Assembly: GCA_046263255.1 (NCBI GenBank)
Contig: JBHELD010000028.1
Span: forward strand, 1-49,653
DNA from: JALZEG01 sp046263255
GTDB taxonomy: Bacteria; Actinomycetota; CADDZG01; WHSQ01
Length of the DNA: 49,653 nucleotides
Direction of reading: 5' to 3'
Below the pieces are notes generated by a model. It worked only from the letters and a program-made list of their open reading frames with translations, had not been told where the DNA came from and made no database searches. How positions within the stretch are numbered: the first letter of the stretch is position 1; each line of letters begins with the position of its first letter. Shown piece after piece: positions 30,851 through 39,077 of this stretch. The position numbers and the translations under genes are program-made.

Positions 30851-32011
30851 ATGCCAAATTTCCGAGACCTCTACCTCAGGGCGCGCCGGGAGGTGCGCGA
30901 GGTGACTGCCGAAGAGGTCAGGGCCAAGCTCGAGGCGGGCGAGAAGCCGGTCCTGCTCGACGTGCGCGAGCAGGAAGAGGTCGAGCAGGGGATGGTGCCC
31001 GGGGCCCGGCATCTCGGCCGCGGCCACTTCGAGAGCAAGGTCGAGGACGTGGTGCCCGACAAGGACGCGGAGGTCGTCGTCTACTGCGCCAGCGGCGTCC
31101 GCAGCGTCTTCGCGGCGCGCACGCTGGCCGAGCTCGGCTACACGAACGCGGTCTCGATGTCGGGGGGCTTCGTCAGATGGCGCGACCTCGGCTACGACTT
31201 CACGATCCCGCGGACTCTCGACGCGGCCCAGCAGGACCGCTACTCGAGGCACCTGACCCTTCCCGAGGTCGGGGCGCGCGGCCAGCAGAAGCTCCTGGAT
31301 TCCCGGGTCCTGTGCATCGGCGCGGGCGGTCTCGGGAGCCCCGCGCTCCTGTACCTCGCCGCCGCGGGGGTCGGGACGATCGGCATCGTCGACTCCGACG
31401 TCGTCGAGACGAGCAACCTCCAGCGCCAGGTCATCCACGACACCGAGAGGGTGGGACAGCTGAAGGCGGAGTCCGCGAAGGCGGCGATCAACCGCCTCAA
31501 CCCAGACGTCCGGGTGGACGTCCACGCCTTCCGGATCGACGCCTCGAACGCCCGCGACCTCGTCGCGCGCTACGACGTCGTGATCGACGGCTGCGACAAC
31601 TTCGACACCCGCTACGTCGTGAACGACGCCGCGGTCGAGCTGAGGGTGCCGGTCGTCCACGGCTCGATCTTCCGGTTCGAGGGCATGGCGTCGACGTTCG
31701 TGCCGTTCGAGGGACCCTGCTACCGCTGCCTGTACCCCGAGGCCCCCCCCGCGGAGCTCGCCCCCACCTGAAGCGAGGCCGGCGTCCTGGGCGTGCTCCC
31801 GGGAATCGTGGGATCCCTCCAGTGCAACGAGGCCTTGAAGCTCCTCGTGGGCTACGGCGAGCCGCTCGTAGGGCGGCTGCTGACGTTCGACGCGCAGTCC
31901 ACGACCTTCGCGGAGGTCAAGGTGCGGCGCGACCCCTCCTGCCCTGCGTGCGGCGAGCAGGCGGCGGCGGTCGAGCACCGGCAGCGCGCAGCAGGAACGC
32001 TCGCCGGCTAG
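30851..32011 (+). CDS. Rhodanese-ThiF/MoeB protein, probable selenoprotein (UGA at 31769)
   Basis: I read this as one 386-residue protein with an in-frame UGA at 31769-31771 decoded as selenocysteine 307. The rhodanese domain comes first (about 15-115, active Cys79 in VVYCASGVRS). The adenylating ThiF/MoeB domain follows: GAGGLGSP at 157, DSDVVETSNLQRQV at 181, and zinc cysteines C290/C293 (CYRC) and C364/C367 (CPAC). The UGA lies in LAPT-U-SEAGVLGVLPG, where ThiF and MoeB have a conserved cysteine (ThiF Cys184, MOCS3 Cys239) that forms the acyl disulfide or thioester with the sulfur carrier. The frame is unchanged on both sides and a SECIS-like hairpin follows. A point mutation or sequencing error cannot be excluded. 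Rhodanese-first order is unusual. Confidence 0.8.
31769..31810 (+). other. UGA codon and SECIS-like hairpin
   Basis: The UGA is followed by a stem CCTGGG (31786-31791) / CCCGGG (31798-31803) with the six-base loop CGTGCT. An extra U-A pair extends it below. The loop begins 20 bases after the UGA and has G at its second position. These are the distance and loop-G features known for bacterial SECIS elements, which recruit SelB. Confidence 0.6.
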
Positions 32012-32097
32012 GCGAACTCCTCTCCCAGACCCGAGATGTCGGGATTGGGACGCCGCGGCCGCCCGGGCGGGCGCGGGACGAGGACCGGAGGAGGACC

Positions 32098-33639
32098 TTG
32101 AAGCGCTCGGCCCGAGCCCTCGCCGTCTCGATCGGAGCCGCGCTGTGCGCGTCGCTGCTTCCGCCCGCCGGCGCCGTTGCCGCAGCGGGGCCCGTGGGTC
32201 GCGGCGGCGACGACGCGACCGTGATCGCCGTCATCGACTCGGCCTTCAGCCCCTATCACTGGGACTTCCTCGCTTCGCAGATGCCGCAGGCCAAGGACTC
32301 GGATCCGCGTAACGACCTCCCGCTATCGACCGCGCCGGACGAGTGGCTGCGGGGGTTCCCCACCTCCGCCTCGTTCGACTCCTACAACCGCCTCGACCTC
32401 ACGCTCGAGGACAAGGACGAGAACGCGCAGCTGGCTCGACTCGACGCCGCCGACCAGGAGAAGTGGGACGCGGTGAAGCCGTCCTCGCGCGAGGAGGTCA
32501 ACTACTACTGGCTGCCGGGGACGAAGGTCGTCGGCGCCCTCGATTTCGCCGGTAACAAGATCCACGGCGACTCGGACGAGCACGGGATGGGGACGACGAG
32601 CGTCTCGGTCGGGAACCTCCACGGCACGTGCCCGGAATGCCTGCTCGTGTTCATCACGTACGCCGACAAGGAGAGCGGCGAGGCCGCGATCGAGTGGGCG
32701 CTCGACCAGCCGTGGATCGACGCGATCTCCAACTCGTACGGGTTCTCGACCGGCCTCCGCGACCGTATCTACTCGGGATCCGACACCCAGGCGCAGCGGC
32801 GGGCTTCGATCCGCGGCCAGACGATCTTCTTCAGCGCCGGCAACGGCCAGGCCAACACGTTCACCGTGCCGAACACCACGACCTTCTCCTCCCAGGAGGG
32901 CCCCGACTGGATCGTCACCGTCGGAGCCGTGGCGCCGGAGACGCACGCGTCCTACTCCGGTCACGGCAAGCCCGCGGACATCGCCGGGATCGGCTCGCGC
33001 TACCCGGCGTCGTACGAAGCCGAGACGGTCTCGACGAGCGGCGACGGCGGCTTCGGCGGGACGTCCAACGCGACCCCGACGATCGCCGGCACGTACGGGC
33101 GCGCCCTCTACCTGGCGCGCGTCCTGCTCCCCGGGCCCTCGCGCGTGCAAAAGGGCGGCGTGGTCGCGACCGGCGGTCGCTTCCGGTGCGCGCGCGTCCG
33201 GCCCGACTGCGAGCTGGGGGACTCGAAGCTCACCGTCAAGGAGCTTCGCAGCCGCCTCTTCAAGGGAGCGATCCACTCCGAGGCCGGCACGACCGTCTCG
33301 TCGTTCGGGGTCGGCAACTTCGGCCCGGTCGGCGAGGAGGAGTTCTTGAACGAAGGCCACGGCAGCTACTACGCGCGTGAGACCGGCGAGATCCGCGAGT
33401 GGCTCAAGGAGTTCGACCGGATCATGGGCCCGATGGAGGGCCGCGCTAAGGAGCTCAAGCGTCCCGCGGGCGAGCGCGAGTGGATGATCGTCGACTCGTA
33501 CTGCCGGCAGCACCTGTGGGGCAGGTGGGGCGGCGGCTACTACCTGCCAGGCAAGACCGACCTGCCCGGGGACGACCCCGAGTACCCCGTCCGCTCGTCG
33601 TGGGAGCGGTCCTGCGAGTACCTCGCGCCGCCCGGCTAG
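32098..33639 (+). CDS. Secreted S8 family serine protease (subtilisin-like)
   Basis: A 513-residue exported protease. A signal peptide (LAVSIGAALCASLLPPAGAVAAA) is followed directly by the catalytic domain with no obvious propeptide. The triad is visible: Asp47 in VIAVIDSAF, His162 in SDEHGMG, and Ser323 in GGTSNATP, with the oxyanion Asn249 in SAGNG. Between Asp and His is a long insertion of about 100 residues. A C-terminal region of roughly 170 residues after the catalytic part is unrecognised. The TTG start has GGAGGA before it. It lies downstream of the selenoprotein gene and is probably independently regulated. Confidence 0.88.
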   Translation: MKRSARALAVSIGAALCASLLPPAGAVAAAGPVGRGGDDATVIAVIDSAFSPYHWDFLASQMPQAKDSDPRNDLPLSTAPDEWLRGFPTSASFDSYNRLDLTLEDKDENAQLARLDAADQEKWDAVKPSSREEVNYYWLPGTKVVGALDFAGNKIHGDSDEHGMGTTSVSVGNLHGTCPECLLVFITYADKESGEAAIEWALDQPWIDAISNSYGFSTGLRDRIYSGSDTQAQRRASIRGQTIFFSAGNGQANTFTVPNTTTFSSQEGPDWIVTVGAVAPETHASYSGHGKPADIAGIGSRYPASYEAETVSTSGDGGFGGTSNATPTIAGTYGRALYLARVLLPGPSRVQKGGVVATGGRFRCARVRPDCELGDSKLTVKELRSRLFKGAIHSEAGTTVSSFGVGNFGPVGEEEFLNEGHGSYYARETGEIREWLKEFDRIMGPMEGRAKELKRPAGEREWMIVDSYCRQHLWGRWGGGYYLPGKTDLPGDDPEYPVRSSWERSCEYLAPPG

Positions 33640-33646
33640 ACGACGT

Positions 33647-34132
33647 TTGAGGGTCGCGGTCCTCTCCGACACGCACACGGCGCGCGCGTCGCGCCCCGTC
33701 CCGCCGGGCGCGTGGCCGTACCTCGAGTCCGCCGACCACATCCTGCACGCGGGCGACGTGTGCGACCCCGCGCTGCTGGACGAGCTGCGGTCGCTCGCGC
33801 CGCTGACGGTCGTGATGGGGAACTGCGACGGCCACGACGTGCGGGATTGGGGCGCGACCGACACCGCCGAGGTCGAGCTCGGGGGCGTCAGGATCGGCAT
33901 GGTCCACGACGCCGGTGTGAGGAAGCGCCGCCGCGAGGCGATGAGGAAGCTCTTCCCGCACGCGCGCGCGGTCGTGTTCGGGCACTCGCACATCCCCTGG
34001 AACGAGGACGAGGACGGGCTGCTGCTGTTCAACCCCGGCAGCGCCACGTGGAAGCGCAGGGCGCCGTTCACTTCGATGGGCCTGCTCTGGATCGAGGACG
34101 GAGACGTGGAGGGCGAGATCTTTCCCGTCTGA
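33647..34132 (+). CDS. YfcE/MJ0936-type metallophosphoesterase
   Basis: A 161-residue phosphoesterase of the small calcineurin-like family. The metal ligands appear in order: SDTHT near residue 7 (Asp8, His10), HAGDVCD near 32, GNCDG near 58, HD in MVHDAG near 88, and GHSHIP near 110. This length is normal for YfcE-like enzymes, which hydrolyse phosphodiesters or phosphomonoesters in the cytoplasm. The TTG start has no strong ribosome site and is close to the end of the protease gene, suggesting coupling. The natural substrate is unknown. Confidence 0.9.
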   Translation: MRVAVLSDTHTARASRPVPPGAWPYLESADHILHAGDVCDPALLDELRSLAPLTVVMGNCDGHDVRDWGATDTAEVELGGVRIGMVHDAGVRKRRREAMRKLFPHARAVVFGHSHIPWNEDEDGLLLFNPGSATWKRRAPFTSMGLLWIEDGDVEGEIFPV

Positions 34133-34181
34133 GCTCCGACGCAGGTCGCGGCGTGCTCGGCCGGCAAGGTCTGCGGGTGTC

Positions 34182-35336
34182 CTAGCCCTCGTCTACGACG
34201 CGCTCCATCCAGGCGAACGGGTCTTTTATCTCCGCGAACGAGGGGAGGTTGTCGGCGGCGTCCCACATCGAGTTCAGCGCCGCGACGCCCTTCAGCTTCA
34301 CGACGGCGGCGCAGAACGTCGCACCCGCGTTCTCGAGATCGCGCTCGAACGTCACGCCGAGGAGCGTCTGGAGCATCGCCGCGCCGTCGTTCCCCTCGAG
34401 GCGGTGACGCGTCAGACCTTCCTCGATCTGCTCGGCCGGTCCGGCGAACGCCTCGCCGACGGCCCCGGTCGCATAGCGCGCGTAGCCTTCGAAGGCAGCG
34501 ACGAACGAACGCAGGCGCGCGACGGCGCGCTGGTGGCGGTCGGTCGGGACGAGCGGAAGGGCGAAGTCGCCCGCCATCCGCTCCTGGAGCGCCGCGGGGC
34601 CCTGCGACTGGAGGTCCGTCATCCGCGACTGCAGCTCGGCGGCGTCGATCTCCATCGCGTCGACTATCTCCGTCACGAGGCTGCGCCAGTAGCGCCCTAT
34701 CCACGGAGTGTGCGCCACGACGAGGTGCCGTACGGTCGCGGCCAGCGCCAGCCACCGCAGGAACGTGGCGGCATCGAATCCGTAGTCCTCCGCGACCCGC
34801 GCCACGTTCGGATCGACGAAGAGCAGCCGCCCGTCGTCCTGCCGCGGGATCGGATGGTCGTAGCGCCCGATCGCGTCCCGCGCCAGGGAGCCCACGAGAG
34901 TCCCGACCTGGATCCCGACGAGCAACGGGGCGACCTGCGCGAGCAAGCCCTCCATCCCCGCGGGCGCCTCGTCCCGCTCCCGCGCTTCGCCGGCCTCTTG
35001 CGCGACCCCCGGCGTGAGCTTCCGGGCGAGGTGCTCGAACAGCCAGGTCCACGCCCCGAGGGTGGACCTCGCCCACTCGGCGCGGCTCATCAGCCGCACC
35101 ACCGCGGGTTCCTCGACCGCGAGCCGCGTATAGCCCGCGAGCATGAGCTCCGCGTCGCGCACCGCGTCCCCCAACGCGCGCCCGCGCTCCGCGTCCGGAG
35201 CCGAGTCGCCTTCCTGTGTCGCCAGCGCGGCCGCCACCTGACCCGCGATCTCGGTGTTCACCGGCCCGTGGCCCGACGACAGGATGCGCTGGATCTCCCT
35301 GAAAAGGGGGATGTCGCCCCACGGTTCCTGGCTCAT
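34182..35336 (-). CDS. DUF2342-family protein with degenerate metalloprotease motif
   Basis: A 384-residue protein of the actinobacterial DUF2342 family, annotated as zinc-dependent metalloproteases or F420-associated hydrolases. Family segments include DIPLFREIQRILSSGHGPVNTEIA at the N-terminus (quoted in part: PLFREIQRILSSGHGPVN), GIQVGTLVGSLA, and VDPNVARVAEDYG. Where other members have an HEVAH-like zinc motif before a PW, this protein reads ALAATVRHL, so both histidine ligands and the glutamate appear replaced. It may be a non-catalytic relative. My memory of the family motif is the weak point. It diverges from the epimerase gene. Confidence 0.8.
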   Translation of the reverse strand: MSQEPWGDIPLFREIQRILSSGHGPVNTEIAGQVAAALATQEGDSAPDAERGRALGDAVRDAELMLAGYTRLAVEEPAVVRLMSRAEWARSTLGAWTWLFEHLARKLTPGVAQEAGEARERDEAPAGMEGLLAQVAPLLVGIQVGTLVGSLARDAIGRYDHPIPRQDDGRLLFVDPNVARVAEDYGFDAATFLRWLALAATVRHLVVAHTPWIGRYWRSLVTEIVDAMEIDAAELQSRMTDLQSQGPAALQERMAGDFALPLVPTDRHQRAVARLRSFVAAFEGYARYATGAVGEAFAGPAEQIEEGLTRHRLEGNDGAAMLQTLLGVTFERDLENAGATFCAAVVKLKGVAALNSMWDAADNLPSFAEIKDPFAWMERVVDEG

Positions 35337-35375
35337 CCCCGCATTCTCGCCCACCGGTATCGCTAGCCTCGCAGG

Positions 35376-35381
35376 TACGCT
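35376..35381 (+). promoter_or_regulatory. Candidate -10 box for a leaderless epimerase transcript
   Basis: TACGCT ends six bases before the ATG at 35388, so the mRNA would begin at the start codon. There is no ribosome site before the ATG. Confidence 0.45.
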
Positions 35382-35387
35382 CGCCGT

Positions 35388-36458
35388 ATGGGCAGGAGCA
35401 AGGACGGTCTGACGGTCGCGGTCACCGGCGCATCCGGATACCTCGGAGCGGGGCTGATCCGGCGCCTCGCGGCAGACGACGCCGTCGCGGCGATCCTCGG
35501 GTTCGACGTCCGGGCGCCGCGGGAACCGCACCCCAAGGTCGTCTTCGACGAGGTCGACGTGCGGCACGCGGGTCTCGCCGCGCGGCTGGAGGGCGTCGAC
35601 TGCGTGGTCCACCTCGCGTTCGTGATGGATCCGATCCGCGACGAGTCGCTGATGCGAGACGTCAACGTCAACGGTACGCAGAACGTCTTCAAGAGCGCGG
35701 GCCGAGCCGGGGTTCGCCGGCTCGTGTACACGTCGTCGGCCACCGTCTACGGCGCGCACCCCGACAACGACGTGCCGCTCACGGAGGACTCGCCGCTGCG
35801 CGCGAACCTCGACTTCAGCTACGCGGCGCACAAGCTCGAGGCCGAGTACGTCGTGCGCGAGTTCGAGGACGAGTTCCCGGAGGCGCACGTCGTGACGTTC
35901 CGGCCGGCGATCGTCTTCGGCCCCCACGTCGACAACGCGTGGTCGCACTTCCTCGAGCTCCCGGTGCTGTTCGGCGTCGCGGGGTACTCGCCGCCGCTCC
36001 AGCTCGTGCACGAGGACGACGTCGCGCGCGCCCTGCAGTGGGCCGTCACGACGCGGGCGCGGGGTGTATTCAACCTCGCGGCCGACGGTTGGCTCGAGTC
36101 CGGCGAGGCGCTGGCGATCGCCGGCCGGCGGAGGCGCCGGGTACCGGAGCCGGTCGCGTTCGCGCTCGCGGACCGGCTCTGGCGGATGGGTCTTGCGGAG
36201 GCTCCCGCGGGCTATCTCCACTACGCGATGCACCCCTGGGTGGTGTCGACGGAGAAGCTCACCGCCGCGGGGTTCACCTGCGCCAGGAGCAACGAGGAGA
36301 CTCTGCGCGAGGCCGCAGCCGCAGCGGGCGCCCACCTCCGGATCGGCAGGGCGAGGGTCCGCCGGGGCGACCTCTACAGGGGGGCCGCCGGCCTCGGCCT
36401 CGCGGGCGCCGCCGGCGTCGCCGCGGTGTTCCGCTCCCGCCGGCGCCGGGCTGCGTGA
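35388..36458 (+). CDS. NAD-dependent epimerase/dehydratase family protein
   Basis: A 356-residue extended SDR protein. It has the TGASGYLGAGL cofactor motif near residue 14, the catalytic YAAHK (Tyr-x3-Lys) near residue 145, and preceding SSATVYG. Such enzymes act on nucleotide sugars or related compounds. The C-terminal third is diverged and ends with two helical stretches and a basic tail (RSRRRRAA), possibly a membrane-association or partner-binding region. It has a predicted leaderless start. The product is unknown; envelope or cell-wall biosynthesis would suit its position upstream of mreB, but this is not shown. Confidence 0.88.
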   Translation: MGRSKDGLTVAVTGASGYLGAGLIRRLAADDAVAAILGFDVRAPREPHPKVVFDEVDVRHAGLAARLEGVDCVVHLAFVMDPIRDESLMRDVNVNGTQNVFKSAGRAGVRRLVYTSSATVYGAHPDNDVPLTEDSPLRANLDFSYAAHKLEAEYVVREFEDEFPEAHVVTFRPAIVFGPHVDNAWSHFLELPVLFGVAGYSPPLQLVHEDDVARALQWAVTTRARGVFNLAADGWLESGEALAIAGRRRRRVPEPVAFALADRLWRMGLAEAPAGYLHYAMHPWVVSTEKLTAAGFTCARSNEETLREAAAAAGAHLRIGRARVRRGDLYRGAAGLGLAGAAGVAAVFRSRRRRAA

Positions 36459-36507
36459 CGGCTGCTACCCTGCAGGGGAACCTTCGGCCGGCGCAGAAAC
36501 ATCCTCT

Positions 36508-36582
36508 CGGGCGACACCCTCGCCCGTCGACGCTCCGTGACCGCTCCGGCTCCTCGCGGGACCGCCGGATCCGCGGGAGCCG
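36508..36582 (+). promoter_or_regulatory. Structured leader region before the mreB pair
   Basis: Two GC-rich hairpins lie in the 173-base gap: CGGGCGA/TCGCCCG (36508-36526), and CGGCTC...GAGCCG with an inner CGCGG/CCGCG (36547-36582, one bulge). They may be a terminator for the previous gene or a leader RNA. I found no match to a known riboswitch class. Confidence 0.4.
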
Positions 36583-36631
36583 CTCGAAACGGCTGGTACC
36601 CGAACGTCTGAAGCTCCGCATGGGAGGGCGC

Positions 36632-36955
36632 GTGATCTACCTGGTCATCATGTTCCTGGTCGCCGCCACGGGCCTCGTCGGCCTCTGGGTCCAGCAGAGG
36701 CGCGAGCGTGCGCACCTCGCGACCGTCCACGGCTTCAAGGACAGCCTCGAGCGCCTGTCGGCCGCTCCGCGCGTGCGGCCGCCACGCCGCCGGGCCTCTG
36801 CGGGACGCAGCGCCTCCTCCGCGCGCCGAGGTTCGCCGGGTGCGAGACATCGCTCGGGGCGGCACGTCCCGATGGACCCCGCCCGCCGCGCCGCAGCGCG
36901 CCGGCGGATCGAGGAGCGGCGCCGCGCCGCAGCGGCTCGCGCCCGCGTCCGGTAG
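36632..36955 (+). CDS. Small single-helix membrane protein upstream of mreB
   Basis: A 107-residue protein with one N-terminal membrane helix (VIYLVIMFLVAATGLVGLWV) followed by a very basic, Arg/Ala/Pro-rich cytoplasmic tail that is probably disordered (RRERAHL, RPPRRRA, RRRAAAARARVR). I chose the GTG at 36632 because a GGGAGG site lies just before it; the ATG at 36620 is also in frame. It starts 14 bases upstream of mreB and is probably co-transcribed with it. A link to cell shape is inferred from position. No family is recognised. Confidence 0.6.
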   Translation: MIYLVIMFLVAATGLVGLWVQQRRERAHLATVHGFKDSLERLSAAPRVRPPRRRASAGRSASSARRGSPGARHRSGRHVPMDPARRAAARRRIEERRRAAAARARVR

Positions 36956-36969
36956 CGCCGGGTCGAGCA

Positions 36970-37971
36970 GTGGCGCGCGACCTCGCGATCGACCTCGGGA
37001 CCGCGAACACGCTCGTCTACCAGAAGCAGCGCGGGATCCTGTTCGCCGAGCCGACCGTCCTCGCCCTGAACAAGGAGACCGGCGCCGTCCTCGCGATGGG
37101 CGACGAGGCGTGGAAGATGATCGGCCGCACGCCCGGGTACATCGTCGCCGTCAGGCCGCTGCGCTCGGGCGCGATCTCGGACTTCGACATCACCGAGAAG
37201 CTGCTGCGCCTGATCATGCAGCGTGCCGGCGTCAACCGGCTGGCGAAGCCGAGGGTTCTCGTGTGCGTCCCGAGCGCGCTGACGGAGGTCGAGCGCAGGG
37301 CCGTCGAGGAGGCGACGCTGTCCGCGGGGGCGCGTACGGTCAACCTGATCGAGGAGCCGATGGCCGCGGCGATCGGCGCCGGGCTCCCGATCCACGAGCC
37401 GATCGGCAACCTCGTCGTCGACGTGGGCGGCGGGACGAGCGAGGTCGCGCTGATCTCGCTCGGCGGCATCGTCACGAACACGGCCGTCCGCGTCGGCGGC
37501 TTCGACCTCGACGCCGCGATCCAGAACCACGTGCGGCGCGAGTACACCGTCGCGATCGGCGAGCGCACCGCGGAGCGAATCAAGATCTCGATCGCGTCGG
37601 CGTTCCCGCTCGCGCAGGAGCAGAAGGCGGAGCTCAGGGGGCGCGACCTCGGCACCGGGCTGCCCAAGAACATCCTGATCACGTCCGAGGAGATCCGCGA
37701 GGCGATCAAGGAGCCCGTGAGGGCGATCGTGAGCGCGACGCTGGACTGCATCGGGGCGTCGCCGCCCGACCTCGTGCAGGACGTGCTGACGAACGGGATC
37801 ACCCTCACCGGCGGCGGCGGCATGCTGGCGGGCCTCGACATGCTGCTGTCCCAGGAGGCGGAGGTCCCCGTGCACGTGACCGAGCAGCCGCTCGAGGCCG
37901 TCGTGATGGGGGCCGGCAAGTGCCTCGAGGCGAACAGCCTGAGAAAGGTCCTCATGGGGGCCGACCACTGA
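36970..37971 (+). CDS. mreB: MreB/Mbl rod-shape-determining protein
   Basis: A 333-residue actin-like protein, normal length. Phosphate-binding motifs are IDLGTANTLVY near residue 7 and VVDVGGGTSEVAL near 153. The adenosine motif is TGGGGMLAGL near 280. MreB polymers position peptidoglycan synthesis along the long axis, so the organism is probably rod-shaped or has zonal wall growth. It lies between a small membrane protein and the YlbL-type protease gene. No mreC, mreD, rodA or pbp genes are next to it, so this is a partial or dispersed cluster. It starts at GTG. Confidence 0.93.
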   Translation: MARDLAIDLGTANTLVYQKQRGILFAEPTVLALNKETGAVLAMGDEAWKMIGRTPGYIVAVRPLRSGAISDFDITEKLLRLIMQRAGVNRLAKPRVLVCVPSALTEVERRAVEEATLSAGARTVNLIEEPMAAAIGAGLPIHEPIGNLVVDVGGGTSEVALISLGGIVTNTAVRVGGFDLDAAIQNHVRREYTVAIGERTAERIKISIASAFPLAQEQKAELRGRDLGTGLPKNILITSEEIREAIKEPVRAIVSATLDCIGASPPDLVQDVLTNGITLTGGGGMLAGLDMLLSQEAEVPVHVTEQPLEAVVMGAGKCLEANSLRKVLMGADH

Positions 37972-38002
37972 GGCTCCCGGTTGCCGCCGCGGCGCCGCAG
38001 AA

Positions 38003-39043
38003 TTGAGCGACATGCAGAACGACGACCGGCACCTTCCGGTTCCTCCCGGCGTCACCCCCGTCCGCGGGACGTCGCCGGTCCGCCTGATCGTGACGGCGGT
38101 CGTCGCGGCCGCGCTGGTGATCGCGACGTTCGTCGTCCCGATACCGGTGTTCTTCCTCTACGTGCCGGGTCCCGTCCGCGACGTCGGGAAGCTCGTCGAG
38201 GTCGACGGAGCGAAGACTTACTCCTCCGAAGGCCAGCTGTTCCTCACCACGATCAACATCCAGACCACGGTGACGCTGTTCGACGTCGTGACCGCCGCGT
38301 TCGATCCCGCCAGCGACGTCGTGATGAAGGACGAGGTCACGCAAGGGCAGTCGATCGAGGACGTCCGCAAGCAGGCCGAGGCCGACATGCTCGCCTCGAA
38401 GCAGGCCGCCCGGAAGACCGCGCTCGGCGCGATCGGCATCCCCGCGGGCGAGGGCGCGCGCGTCGTCAACACCTACGACGGGACGCCGGCTGAGGATGCG
38501 TTGCGCAAGGACGACGTCGTCGTCGCGGTGGACGGCCGGGCGATCACCAGCACGTGCGACGTCGTCGACGCGTTCTCCGAGCGGAGCGCGGGGGACGTGA
38601 TCCGGATGACCGTGCTGCGCGCGGGCCGCCGCCGGACGATCCCGATCGAGACGATCGAGCACCCGGCGCAACCGGGAGCGCCCTTCGTGGGGTTCGAGAT
38701 GGTGGACGTGCCGGGCGACACCGTCGACGTGACGTTCAAGACCGGCGAGATCGCCGGGCCGTCGGCCGGGCTCATGTTCACGCTTGCGCTGTACGACCGG
38801 CTCACCCCGGACGACCTCACCGGCGGGCGCAAGATCGCCGGCACCGGCACGATCGCTTGCGGAGGCGTCGTCGGGATGATCGGAGGCATCGAGGAGAAGG
38901 TCGCCGGAGCCGAGGAGCAGGGCGCGGAGATCTTCCTCGCTCCGGAGGGGAACTACGCCGCCGCGGTCGAGATCGCCGACGAGATGGAGGTCGTCTCGGT
39001 CGGCACGTTCGACGACGCGGTCGAGTACCTGGAGGGGCTCTAG
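38003..39043 (+). CDS. YlbL-type PDZ-Lon protease, membrane-anchored
   Basis: A 346-residue membrane protease. One N-terminal helix (LIVTAVVAAALVIATFVVPI) anchors it outside the cytoplasm. A PDZ domain lies around residues 160-215 (GTPAEDALRKDDVVVAVDG). The Lon-type catalytic domain is C-terminal. The nucleophile Ser is in AGPSAGLMF near 255, and the paired Lys is in EEKVAGA near 300. It is widespread in Gram-positives and related to cell-division control in some. The TTG at 38003 is used; an ATG at 38012 in the same frame is equally likely. Confidence 0.9.
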   Translation: MSDMQNDDRHLPVPPGVTPVRGTSPVRLIVTAVVAAALVIATFVVPIPVFFLYVPGPVRDVGKLVEVDGAKTYSSEGQLFLTTINIQTTVTLFDVVTAAFDPASDVVMKDEVTQGQSIEDVRKQAEADMLASKQAARKTALGAIGIPAGEGARVVNTYDGTPAEDALRKDDVVVAVDGRAITSTCDVVDAFSERSAGDVIRMTVLRAGRRRTIPIETIEHPAQPGAPFVGFEMVDVPGDTVDVTFKTGEIAGPSAGLMFTLALYDRLTPDDLTGGRKIAGTGTIACGGVVGMIGGIEEKVAGAEEQGAEIFLAPEGNYAAAVEIADEMEVVSVGTFDDAVEYLEGL

Positions 39044-39077
39044 CAGGCCGCGCACGGCGCCCCTCGTGCGAGGATAG

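Noticed and set aside
31769..31771. In-frame stop treated as a frameshift or as two separate genes
   Set aside because: The reading frame is the same on both sides, the stop sits at the conserved cysteine, and the downstream part starts directly with the next conserved residues. A frameshift is therefore not needed; a point mutation or read error remains possible.
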